Program-made: the position numbers and the translations under genes
Shown: one piece after another, positions 1 through 6,932 of the stretch
How the letters are laid out: each line of letters begins with the position of its first letter
Position numbering within the stretch: the first letter of the stretch is position 1
Source: a bacterium
GTDB taxonomy: Bacteria > Elusimicrobiota > Elusimicrobia > UBA1565 > UBA9628
Direction of reading: 5' to 3'
Assembly: GCA_021846045.1 (NCBI GenBank)
Contig: JAJZCM010000015.1
Coordinates: 1 to 37,354 of the forward strand
Length of the DNA stretch: 37,354 bases
The notes under the pieces: model-generated
What the model was told of the DNA's origin: nothing
The model's input: the letters and a program-made list of their open reading frames with translations, nothing else
Database searches by the model: none

Positions 1-73
1 CTTCCAAGACCACGCGGGCTTTGAAGTCCGCACTATACTGTTTCTGCAGTTTTCGCATCTTTTTGCTCCCCAT
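1..73 (-). CDS. IS3-family transposase OrfA, N-terminal fragment (cut by window edge)
   Basis: Twenty-four codons are visible, starting at the ATG at 73 and reading leftward. The peptide contains KQYSADFKARVVLE, the typical opening of IS3-family OrfA (InsE-like) proteins, which carry a helix-turn-helix that binds the element's terminal repeats. The rest of the protein, and any OrfB integrase, is outside the window, so intactness cannot be judged. An internal ATG six codons in is an alternative start. Confidence 0.7.
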   Translation of the reverse strand, partial: MGSKKMRKLQKQYSADFKARVVLE

Positions 74-95
74 TTAAGGTCATTTTACCACCTCA
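1..95 (-). mobile_element. IS3-family insertion sequence, terminal fragment
   Basis: The first bases carry, on the minus strand, the start of an IS3-type orfA that runs off the left edge. The sequence upstream of its start codon reads TGAGGTGGTAAAATGACC on the minus strand and could be the element's terminal repeat, because IS3-family ends normally begin with TG. I place the boundary near base 95, where sequence that reads as an M3 peptidase begins. The other end, and so any target duplication, lies outside the window. The family follows from the transposase N-terminus; the exact boundary is inferred. Confidence 0.6.
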
Positions 96-259
96 GCGCC
101 TGGTCCGAATTCTTGGGAGCGCCTCACCCCCAGGTCGGAATGGATTACCGCAAAAAAATCCTCGAACAGGGGAGCGAACGTCCCGAGATGGAGTCTCTCA
201 GAGACTTTCTAGGCCGAGAACCCGATAACAAGGCCTTCATCGAAAAACTCTCCCGCTAA
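96..259 (+). pseudogene. M3-family oligopeptidase (thimet oligopeptidase-like), 3' remnant
   Basis: The + frame ending at the TAA at 257-259 encodes MDYRKKILEQ...ESLRDFLGREPDNKAFI. This matches the conserved C-terminus of M3 metallopeptidases (thimet oligopeptidase, oligopeptidase A, Dcp), where RDFLGREP followed by an Ala-Phe pair is near-invariant. Upstream, the frame is soon replaced by IS3-like sequence on the opposite strand. About 50 codons of the peptidase remain and the HExxH zinc site is absent. The preceding WSE is compatible with the conserved tyrosine/tryptophan-rich segment, but the expected residues between it and the C-terminus look shortened. I read it as a gene interrupted by the insertion element. 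A complete 5' part beyond the window on the far side of the element remains possible. Confidence 0.6.
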
Positions 260-308
260 AATTTTTCGCGGACCAAAATACCCATGCGGCTTCTAGGCCT
301 AAAGACCC

Positions 309-337
309 TTCACACACAAGAAGAGTTCTCCTACAAT
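309..337 (+). promoter_or_regulatory. Sigma70-type promoter for the C1B protease gene
   Basis: TTCACA (309-314) and TACAAT (332-337) are separated by exactly 17 bases, each one mismatch from the consensus. A transcript starting near 344 would have a leader of about 30 bases before the ATG at 373. Confidence 0.55.
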
Positions 338-362
338 ATCGCAGAAGGGAAAATGATCGTTT

Positions 363-366
363 GGAG
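363..366 (+). promoter_or_regulatory. Ribosome binding site that decides the start of the C1B protease
   Basis: GGAG sits six bases before the ATG at 373. The ORF track begins at a TTG (361) that lies upstream of this site, so 373 is the better start. It also places the signal peptide at the very N-terminus. Confidence 0.6.
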
Positions 367-372
367 ATTTCA

Positions 373-2286
373 ATGAAAAAAATATCGAGCCCTGAATTCA
401 ATTCCTGGACCAGACTTGCCCTCATCGCTTCTTCTCTCACCCTGCAAGCCTTGACTCCGGTTTTCGCCATTGAATTAGCGGAGAAGCCGGCTGCCATCGA
501 GACTCTGCCCTCTGGAATCGGGCAAAATACGTTCGATCCCGCGATTGGGATGGGTATTGAAGACCCTCTAAAAACTCCCCTTCCGCTTCCTCTTAATGTT
601 TCGGCGCCTCTCAGGGAAGATTCTTTACCTGTAACTACTTCCGTCACCCCGACGAAAGTCGGGGTCCAGAGCAGCAATCTTCTGGATTCCGGCTTTCGCC
701 GGAATGACGAACCTGAGCAGTTACCTTCCCCTGCATCTCAAAACAACGCCCTGACAAGTTCAAACATCCGGAGCGGCGTCAAGGCCTCCCGCAAAAGAAA
801 ATCCGCCCTCAGAAAAAAATTTGCTTCCAAGAATATCGCCCTTGGCCAATTAAAAGAAATGCTGAAAGTCACCAAGGAACGCAAAGACATCCCTTCTGAT
901 TGGATTAAAAAGATGCAAGAAGAAAATGCCAAGGCGGCTCCTGAGGTTCAACGGCTCAGGGACGCGGTCGAAAACCTCGGCTTTGACAAGGTCGCCCTCA
1001 ACCGAAAAATCGTCGCTGAGCACAATGATCATTACACTGTCAAAGTCCCGGACGGACTCATCACGGATCAAGCTCAGTCTGGAAGGTGCTGGATATTCGC
1101 TGGCCTCAACGCGATTCGTTCCCATCTTTTGGTCGAGAAAAAACTGCCAAAAGATTTTGAGTTTTCCGAAAACTACATTTATTTTTTCAGCATGCTGGAG
1201 CAGTCAAACAGCTACATGGAAAAAACTCTTCGCCTAACCCTTGCCCAAATGGCCGGCGCCGATATTCCGGAACAAACATTTCGAGGGCTGATAACGCCGA
1301 TGGATAAAATCGGAGACGGCGGCTGGTTTAACTGGTTTCAGTTTCTAGTCTCCAAATACGGGCTCATCCCGAAACGCATGATGTCAAACACCGCAAGCTC
1401 TCAAAACAGCGCCCGTTTAGGAAGCGAGCTTCAGTCCTCTCTTTCACTCTACGCCTCGGAACTAATGAATTTAATGCGCCAAAAGCCGTCTGTAGATACG
1501 GCCAAAAAGGCCGCTGAGATCAAGGAGCGCGCCCGGACGCGAATTTGGAAAATTCTCTCGACCCATTTGGGAACGCCTCCGAAAGAATTTGAATTCCGCC
1601 AAGACGCGAAAGTAGAAAAACCGGAGGAAGTCTCTAAAATTCCCGCGACAATCACCCGCTATACGCCGCTGGAATTCTCGAAAGACTTTATTCAATTTAA
1701 TCCTGCGGACTACGTCACCGCGACCAATTATTCGCGAAAGGAAAACGGCAAGGTCTATGAAGTTGAAAATTCCGCTATCGGATTCTCAGAGCCAGGAGAA
1801 CCCGCCTTTAATCACCGCTTCATTCAAACCGGAGCCGAGCGCATGGCGGAACTAGTCGCCGCCTCCATTAACGCGGGCCATCCGGTCTGGTTCGGATCTC
1901 AGATGGGCCGGGACACCGACAACGCGACGGGAATCATGCACCCAGACATTTACGACCGCAAAAACGTCTATGGATTTTCCGATGCCGAGAAAAAAGAAAC
2001 AATATCTCGAGACGCAGCGACCTATCTTGGGCTCAGGGAACTTAATCATGCGATGGCCTTTACGGGATATGACCGTCCGGATGAAAAAGCGCCCCTAGTC
2101 AAATTCAGGGTGGAAAATTCCTGGGGAGACACGGTCGGAACGAAGGGCATTTACCATATGTATCTGGACTGGTTTAAAGAGAACGTCTATCAAGTCATCG
2201 TGCACAAAAAATTCTTGAGCAATTTCGAGAAAAAAGCCTGGGATGGGAAAGCCAAGAAGCTCAAAGATTGGGACGACGTTCTTTAG
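373..2286 (+). CDS. Exported C1B-family cysteine protease (bleomycin hydrolase/aminopeptidase C-like)
   Basis: This 637-residue protein is predicted to be a papain-fold peptidase. The active-site residues are visible. Gln233 and Cys239 lie in DQAQSGRCWIFA, His559 in LNHAMAFTGYD, and Asn582 in VENSWGD, all in the order and context of bleomycin hydrolase (Peptidase_C1_2). The family is usually about 450 residues and cytosolic. Here an N-terminal signal-peptide-like segment (residues 1-33, ending PVFA) and a low-complexity linker to about residue 150 are added, suggesting export. The linker contains a translated 96-bp palindromic repeat. The catalytic Cys appears to be the only cysteine in the chain. 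A good promoter and RBS lie directly upstream, so it is probably monocistronic. The 3' end faces the lipoprotein gene 12 bases away with no obvious terminator. Family assignment is strong; substrate and exact location are unknown. Confidence 0.88.
   Translation: MKKISSPEFNSWTRLALIASSLTLQALTPVFAIELAEKPAAIETLPSGIGQNTFDPAIGMGIEDPLKTPLPLPLNVSAPLREDSLPVTTSVTPTKVGVQSSNLLDSGFRRNDEPEQLPSPASQNNALTSSNIRSGVKASRKRKSALRKKFASKNIALGQLKEMLKVTKERKDIPSDWIKKMQEENAKAAPEVQRLRDAVENLGFDKVALNRKIVAEHNDHYTVKVPDGLITDQAQSGRCWIFAGLNAIRSHLLVEKKLPKDFEFSENYIYFFSMLEQSNSYMEKTLRLTLAQMAGADIPEQTFRGLITPMDKIGDGGWFNWFQFLVSKYGLIPKRMMSNTASSQNSARLGSELQSSLSLYASELMNLMRQKPSVDTAKKAAEIKERARTRIWKILSTHLGTPPKEFEFRQDAKVEKPEEVSKIPATITRYTPLEFSKDFIQFNPADYVTATNYSRKENGKVYEVENSAIGFSEPGEPAFNHRFIQTGAERMAELVAASINAGHPVWFGSQMGRDTDNATGIMHPDIYDRKNVYGFSDAEKKETISRDAATYLGLRELNHAMAFTGYDRPDEKAPLVKFRVENSWGDTVGTKGIYHMYLDWFKENVYQVIVHKKFLSNFEKKAWDGKAKKLKDWDDVL
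631..726 (+). repeat. 96-bp double-hairpin repeat, copy A, inside the C1B protease gene
   Basis: The unit contains hairpin 1 (CACCCCGAC-GAAA-GTCGGGGTC), hairpin 2 (ATTCCGGC-TTTC-GCCGGAAT) and an outer inverted pair GTAACT...AGTTAC. It is exactly 32 codons long and is read as VTTSVTPTKVGVQ...RRNDEPEQLP. TTACCT occurs both directly before it and at its end, which could be a target duplication or chance. It is nearly identical to the intergenic copy at 24298-24393. Confidence 0.85.
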
Positions 2287-2298
2287 TTTAGGTTGACC

Positions 2299-2784
2299 TT
2301 ACTGCGCGCCGGATTGCTGGTACCAATATTTAGGAGCGTGAGGATTAAGAGGATAGCGGAGAGGCGCAGTCGAATCCACAAAAGCGATTACTTGATGCCC
2401 TCGGATCACATAGCCCCAGCCGCCGGTGTTTTTAATCTTTCCGCCGTCAACCCTGCCATTTCTTAGAATAGTCGACGGGTAAACCGTGACGAGGCGGGCG
2501 TTTCGGTAGCCCGGAATCCCCAATTCGACGATTGGAATTTCAAATAAATATTTAGGAACCAAGGATTGAATGTCGCGCGGGATTGCGCCGTTGTCATGGT
2601 AGTAGGCGGCTATCGCGGAGTTGATATTGCCCAAAGACGAAAGAGTCTGGGATTCATCCGCTTGGACTTGGACCTTTAAAGCCTCCCTATCCATCGCGCG
2701 AGAGGTGGAGTCATCAAAAAGTTTCGTTGAAGACGCGCAGGCGGCAAAAGACAGCAGAGCTGATAAGAGAAAAAACTTTTTCAC
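2299..2784 (-). CDS. Lipoprotein with pilin-like (type II secretion G-like) domain
   Basis: This 161-residue protein begins with a lipoprotein signal peptide ending ...LSFAAC, so Cys16 would be the lipidated residue. The mature part contains a segment running NINSAIAAYYHDNGAIPRD followed by LVPKYL. That resembles the helix-plus-loop of T2SS pseudopilin G proteins, in which a long helix leads into 'Y...G..P..L..L'. No prepilin peptidase motif is present, so it is more likely an envelope lipoprotein using that fold than a secreted pilin. Its ATG overlaps the mnmA stop as ATGA, so it is translationally coupled as the last gene of the string. No terminator is visible in the 12 bases before the convergent protease gene. 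Function is not known. Confidence 0.7.
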   Translation of the reverse strand: MKKFFLLSALLSFAACASSTKLFDDSTSRAMDREALKVQVQADESQTLSSLGNINSAIAAYYHDNGAIPRDIQSLVPKYLFEIPIVELGIPGYRNARLVTVYPSTILRNGRVDGGKIKNTGGWGYVIRGHQVIAFVDSTAPLRYPLNPHAPKYWYQQSGAQ

Positions 2785-3854
2785 CGTAAAACCTCCCTGA
2801 TTGTTCCTCCTCCGACGACTTGCGCGCCACGGTAAAAAACCGCCGATTGCCCCGGCGTTATCGCTCTCTGAGGAGAATCAAAATGAACGCGAATACGCCC
2901 GTTTTCCATCGAAAAAAACTCCGAAGACGCGGGCGCGTGGCGGTGACGAATGCGAACTTCTGCGAAACCTTGAGCAACAGGACCTCCCCCGGTCCAGCTC
3001 ATGTCGGAAACTTCGCAGGAAGACGCCATCGTCTCCTCTTTTTCTCCGACAATCACCGTCTGACTTTGAGGCTCCAATCGCACGACGTATTTCGGCTCGG
3101 CCGTCCCCGACACCAAGCCTTTTCTTTGTCCGATCGTATAACCCGCAGTTCCTTGATGACGCCCCAATTCACGGCCTGAAACGTCCTTAATCGGGCCGGA
3201 TTTAAGCGCGGGTTGAATTTCCGAACTTAAGGGATGAGATTTGACAAATCCGCGATAATCTCCGTTGGGAACGAAACAAATTTCTTGACTCTCGGGTTTG
3301 TCCGCCGTCTCAAGCCCAAGACGCCTTGCATAGTCCCTCACCTCGGGTTTCGAGAGTTCCCCAACGGGGAAAATCAATCGGGATAATTCGCGCGAACCCA
3401 AATTGTAGAGAAAATAGGTCTGGTCCTTGTTCTCATCCCGTGCCCGGTAAAGTTTCCCGTCTTGAACCCGCGCGTAATGACCGGTGGCCAAAAACCGGGC
3501 GTTCCAAGCCTCGGACAGGCCCAACAGATGCCCAAATTTGACGAAGCGGTTGCAGAGAGCGCAGGGGTTGGGCGTATCCCCGTGAAGATACGACTCGACA
3601 AAAGGACGAATGACCTTGTCTTCAAAAAGCTCATCGGCCGTAATCACATAATGCGGAATATTGAGGTGAGACGCGACCGCTTTCGCATCCGCGATATCGG
3701 CCGGCGAACCGCAGCATCCAAAGCCCGTCGGAGCGCCGGGTAAAAGCTGGAGGGTAACGCCAATCGTCTCAAAACCTTGCTCGACAAGCAGAGCGGCCGC
3801 CACCGAGCTGTCCACGCCGCCCGACATCGCGACAATCGCCCGTTCTTTATTCAT
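2781..3854 (-). CDS. mnmA: tRNA-specific 2-thiouridylase MnmA
   Basis: MnmA adenylates and then thiolates U34 at C2 in the tRNAs for Lys, Glu and Gln. The 357-residue length is normal. The PP-loop SGGVDSS is at residues 11-17. The catalytic cysteine Cys101 lies in CALCNRF and the second, persulfide-bearing cysteine Cys193 in QEICFVP. YTIGQRKG, the conserved motif of the central domain, is also present, so the enzyme looks intact. It overlaps the upstream cysteine desulfurase by ATGA. This puts the sulfur donor and the thiolase in one operon, and the desulfurase probably supplies the persulfide directly or through a relay. The downstream lipoprotein overlaps its stop in the same way. Identification is certain from motifs and length. 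Confidence 0.97.
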   Translation of the reverse strand: MNKERAIVAMSGGVDSSVAAALLVEQGFETIGVTLQLLPGAPTGFGCCGSPADIADAKAVASHLNIPHYVITADELFEDKVIRPFVESYLHGDTPNPCALCNRFVKFGHLLGLSEAWNARFLATGHYARVQDGKLYRARDENKDQTYFLYNLGSRELSRLIFPVGELSKPEVRDYARRLGLETADKPESQEICFVPNGDYRGFVKSHPLSSEIQPALKSGPIKDVSGRELGRHQGTAGYTIGQRKGLVSGTAEPKYVVRLEPQSQTVIVGEKEETMASSCEVSDMSWTGGGPVAQGFAEVRIRHRHAPASSEFFSMENGRIRVHFDSPQRAITPGQSAVFYRGAQVVGGGTIREVLR

Positions 3855-5008
3855 GCCGCAACCAAACGGACTGAACGCATTTTTTTAACCACGTCCGGAA
3901 AAAGTTGAATAAACCGGTCGACTTCTTCTTGTTTTGTTCTCCAGCCGGTTGAAACGCGCAAAGCGCCCTTGATCAAATTTTTGGGAAGCCCCATCGCTTT
4001 CAACACATGGGAGGGACTTGAAAGCCCAGACTGGCAGGCCGATCCGCTTGAAACTAAAACCCCCTCCAAATCAAGCGCGATGGATAAGGAATGACCATCT
4101 AAGCCTTCAATTGAGAAATTGGAAGTGTTCGGCAGACGCTTGGCCCCGCCGCCATTTAAGAAAACGCCCTCAACTGAAAGGCACGCCTTCTCAATTTGTT
4201 TTTGCCAAACCGAATATTGAACGGAGTTGGGCAATTCCGCCAAGGCCAATTTCGCGGCTTCTCCAAAACTGACAATTCCAACGACGTTCTCCGTTCCACC
4301 CCTGCGTCTTTTTTCTTGAAGCCCGGCGATGAGCGGAAAAAGTTTGACCCCGTCGCGAATATAAAGCGCTCCCGCGCCTTTAAGCGCGCCCAATTTGTGC
4401 CCTGACACGGACAATAAATCCGCGCCCCAAGTTGAGGCCGTAATTTCAATTTTGCCGGCGGACTGAACTGCGTCGGAATGGAATAAAACGCCTTTTTCTC
4501 GGCAATAAGCCGCTATTTTTTCAATGGGCTCAATGGTCCCGGTCTCGTTATTGGCCTGCATAACCGAAACCAAGGCCGTCTCCTCGTCAATGGCGTCAAA
4601 GAGAGAATCGCAGTCGATAAGTCCATCCGAGCGAACTTGCGCTTCGTAGATTCTAAATCCTTGACTCGACAAAACCGGCAACATCTCCCGAACGCTGTCG
4701 TGTTCAATGGAACTCACAATGATTTTTTTTCTGCCGCTCTGTTGAAGAGAATGCCAAGCCGCCCCGTAAAGCGCGGCGGAATTGGCTTCCGAGCCGGAAG
4801 AGGTAAAAACGATTTCCCGCGAGCTTTTCGCCCCTAAAAGGCGCGCAACACTCTCTCGGGCAGATTCAACGGCGCGCCGCACTTCTTGGCCAATACGGTA
4901 CGGACTATTGGGATTGGCAAAGCCGTCTCTTAAATAAGGCGCGACCGCTTGCGCCGCCTCTGGGCGGATAGGGGCCGTCGCGTTATAATCGAGGTAAGCG
5001 GGTTCCAT
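3851..5008 (-). CDS. Cysteine desulfurase (NifS/IscS family)
   Basis: This PLP enzyme of aminotransferase class V converts L-cysteine to alanine and an enzyme-bound persulfide. I start at the ATG at 5008 (385 residues), where the family's opening, AYLDYNATAP, begins. The longer ORF in the track is the preceding gene's sequence read in another frame. The PLP lysine Lys205 is in SVSGHKLG, His104 is in SIEHDSV, and the persulfide cysteine Cys325 is in SSGSACQSG. The loop after Cys325 is of the longer IscS/NifS group rather than the SufS group. No scaffold gene (iscU or nifU) is adjacent. Instead mnmA follows with an ATGA overlap, so the likely job is sulfur supply for tRNA thiolation, with a wider Fe-S role possible. 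The stop of the upstream lipoprotein gene is one base away. Confidence 0.93.
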   Translation of the reverse strand: MEPAYLDYNATAPIRPEAAQAVAPYLRDGFANPNSPYRIGQEVRRAVESARESVARLLGAKSSREIVFTSSGSEANSAALYGAAWHSLQQSGRKKIIVSSIEHDSVREMLPVLSSQGFRIYEAQVRSDGLIDCDSLFDAIDEETALVSVMQANNETGTIEPIEKIAAYCREKGVLFHSDAVQSAGKIEITASTWGADLLSVSGHKLGALKGAGALYIRDGVKLFPLIAGLQEKRRRGGTENVVGIVSFGEAAKLALAELPNSVQYSVWQKQIEKACLSVEGVFLNGGGAKRLPNTSNFSIEGLDGHSLSIALDLEGVLVSSGSACQSGLSSPSHVLKAMGLPKNLIKGALRVSTGWRTKQEEVDRFIQLFPDVVKKMRSVRLVAA

Positions 5009-5009
5009 G

Positions 5010-5750
5010 TCAAGGACCGAAACCAAAGCCCTTGAAGAGATTATCTTCCGACTGCGCCGAGGGAGCGGCGTTTTCTTTTTTCTTCTTCGGAGAAGCGGGC
5101 GAGGAAGCGGGAGGCAATGTTCCCGGCAAAGGGGCGGCGGCCGTACTGCCGGCAAGGCTTTGAACTGGAGCTACGATCACTTTGCGGATTCCTTCCGCGA
5201 AAACAATCATCCCGGTCTTTTCCTTGTAATAGAGCCTAAAGGGACTCTGCTTCATCTGCGGCTCATAAGCTTTTCCGAGATTGGATTTTTCTTCCTCCCA
5301 TCCCGGGTTATACGCCAATTTTCCCCTAACATCGACGATCCCATCGACAATCGGCAAAGAGAAACGAATTCGGTAAAAACCGTTGGAATCGCTAACCCCC
5401 GGATCAAAAGAACTGACGGCCAAGGCTTTTTCCCCGGTGTCGAATTGATCTTGACTTTCCTGGCCTTCGGCGGAAGCCACCGCGCGCACCACCACTCCTT
5501 GAATCGGGTTATCGGCATAATCGGTCACTACCCCTTGAATGTAGCCATCCAGAAACTGGCTTTTCTTCGGAAGAGAGAAGAATATGTAGTCATTGACGCC
5601 CGTCAATTTTTCAGTGATGGATAAATCGACGACCCGGCCCTCGGCAAAATCCAAAACGACAATTTTTCGAGGGGCCCCGCCGCAACCCCAAAACGTAAGC
5701 CCCACCAGAAAAAACAGTCCCGCCCAACTGTGGGTTTTCATTTTTTTCAT
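5010..5750 (-). CDS. Lipoprotein with carboxypeptidase-regulatory-like (Ig-fold) domain
   Basis: The product is about 246 residues. The chosen ATG at 5750 overlaps the stop of the upstream gene as ATGA, and a second ATG at 5741 is possible. A hydrophobic segment ending TFWGCGG forms a plausible lipobox, anchoring the mature protein by its single cysteine. The middle (residues about 70-150) contains GYIQGVVTDYADNPIQGVVV and, later, DSNGFYRIRFSLP. This is the pattern of CarboxypepD_reg-like/transthyretin-like beta domains common on bacterial surface proteins. The last 50 residues are Pro/Ala/Ser/Lys-rich and probably disordered. It lies between a secreted 391-residue protein and the desulfurase. 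No enzymatic role is suggested. The fold call is moderately confident and the function unknown. Confidence 0.65.
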   Translation of the reverse strand: MKKMKTHSWAGLFFLVGLTFWGCGGAPRKIVVLDFAEGRVVDLSITEKLTGVNDYIFFSLPKKSQFLDGYIQGVVTDYADNPIQGVVVRAVASAEGQESQDQFDTGEKALAVSSFDPGVSDSNGFYRIRFSLPIVDGIVDVRGKLAYNPGWEEEKSNLGKAYEPQMKQSPFRLYYKEKTGMIVFAEGIRKVIVAPVQSLAGSTAAAPLPGTLPPASSPASPKKKKENAAPSAQSEDNLFKGFGFGP

Positions 5751-6922
5751 AAAAAAGAGCGGCGGAACACAAAAGCCGCAATCAGAATCGGGAACAGGCT
5801 CAAGGAAAGCCACCATTTTGCCGCATTGTCAGAACCGGAAAGGGGCGGCAGTTCCGCAAGCGGAACATCGCTTAGTTTAGCTTGAGAAACGTTTGTCTCA
5901 AAAACGGATGAAAACGGAATGAAGAAATTCCATTTTGAATTAAGATTGGAAGAAGCATCCGAACTTAAACTTTGATAGACCCCTCCCACCTTACGGAAGA
6001 GGGAAAAATCTAAAATCCGCCTTGAGACGGTCATGACAATTAAGACCGGAAATCGGCCCGCAAAGGAAACTCCCGAAAGCAAATCTTCACCAAGACCGCC
6101 GCCGGAATCGGAAGATTGAGACAGCGCCGTCCATGAGCGCAACAAAATCTCATTAGTCGAGTCTCCCGGGGAGGGAATTTCTCCGACTGGAGAAACGGAC
6201 GGGTCTCGCCCCGAGGAAACCGATGCCGCATAACCGCCATTTGGTAATTGCTCAGGTTCGTCATTCCAACGCAAACCGGAATTCGGAAAATTGCCGCTCT
6301 GGACCCCGGCTTGCGTCGGGGTGACGTGAGTAATTACGCCATTTGGGTCATTCAGGACAGTCCCCAATTCTCTTTTGGATAAATGCCGCTTTGAGCGCTC
6401 TTGAGATTTCCCTTGCGATAAAAGCCGCCACAATTCATCGCTGATTTTGCGCCCCTTTTCGGCCGATTTTCTCGCGTCGTTTTCCCAAGTCTTCAGATTT
6501 TGAAGGGGCTCCTTAAGTTCGATTTCACGACGCCGAATGTCTTTTGAGAAAGGCAAATTTTGGTCTCGCGGTAAAGGAATGGAATCGCCGGGCGCCGCGA
6601 TAGGCCCAACATTGTTGGTCAACGGGTGAACTGCAGACGAACTCATGGGAGAATTGGGGCTGACGGGCAACGCTGAAAAAACTCCCAAGGGAATCGCTTG
6701 AGGAAGAGCGGTTTGAGGAGCCGTCCAAGTCAAAGTCAAGGGCGCGCCGAATCCGGAAGGCAAACCCGCATTTTGAGGCAAAGTTTCCAAACTCGCGCCC
6801 CCCGAAAAAGCCAGCGGCATGGCGCCGTTTCCGCCGACAATATTGCGTGAAAAAGCGCCGGCATGAAGATTTCCCGCCAGGCAAAGAACCAAGGCAAGAA
6901 GCGCCAGTATTTTCGTATTCAT
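5747..6922 (-). CDS. Exported protein of unknown function with C-terminal membrane anchor
   Basis: This 391-residue protein starts at the ATG at 6922, ten bases after the stop of the giant gene; the track's longer ORF runs back into that gene. It has a clear signal peptide (MNTKILALLALVLCLAG, cleavage near AGA), a long Pro/Ser/Asn-rich region, and a short Lys/Arg-rich helical stretch (residues about 135-180). A translated copy of the 96-bp repeat follows near residues 195-227. At the C-terminus is one hydrophobic helix, LSLSLFPILIAAFVFRR, followed by basic residues, much like an anchor or sorting segment. I recognise no domain. The layout (signal, linker, repeat, C-terminal hydrophobic plus basic tail) resembles a small version of its giant neighbour, which also ends in a membrane helix and a basic tail. 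They may share a location. Confidence 0.6.
   Translation of the reverse strand: MNTKILALLALVLCLAGNLHAGAFSRNIVGGNGAMPLAFSGGASLETLPQNAGLPSGFGAPLTLTWTAPQTALPQAIPLGVFSALPVSPNSPMSSSAVHPLTNNVGPIAAPGDSIPLPRDQNLPFSKDIRRREIELKEPLQNLKTWENDARKSAEKGRKISDELWRLLSQGKSQERSKRHLSKRELGTVLNDPNGVITHVTPTQAGVQSGNFPNSGLRWNDEPEQLPNGGYAASVSSGRDPSVSPVGEIPSPGDSTNEILLRSWTALSQSSDSGGGLGEDLLSGVSFAGRFPVLIVMTVSRRILDFSLFRKVGGVYQSLSSDASSNLNSKWNFFIPFSSVFETNVSQAKLSDVPLAELPPLSGSDNAAKWWLSLSLFPILIAAFVFRRSFL
6242..6337 (-). repeat. 96-bp double-hairpin repeat, copy B, inside the 391-aa protein gene
   Basis: On the minus strand it reads GTAATT... CACCCCGAC-GCAA-GCCGGGGTC ...GAATGACGAACCTGAGCAATTAC. Length and order match copy A. Both outer arms changed together (GTAACT/AGTTAC in A and D, GTAATT/AATTAC here), which keeps the outer stem paired. 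Hairpin 2 is weakened (ATTCCGG...TTGGAAT) but can still form G-U pairs in RNA. It is translated in the same frame as copy A (VTPTQAGVQS...RWNDEPEQLP). Confidence 0.8.
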
Positions 6923-6932
6923 TCCTATAGAA

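Noticed and set aside
631-726. Double-hairpin units considered as a CRISPR array or terminators
   Set aside because: The copies are dispersed kilobases apart with no spacers between them, and two of them sit inside open reading frames.
5009-5155. N-terminal extension of the cysteine desulfurase in the ORF track
   Set aside because: These residues are the upstream lipoprotein's Pro/Lys-rich tail read in another frame. The family begins at the ATG at 5008.
5007-5624. + strand ORF of 205 aa
   Set aside because: Antisense to the Ig-fold lipoprotein gene, with Arg/Gly-rich low-complexity content typical of shadow ORFs.
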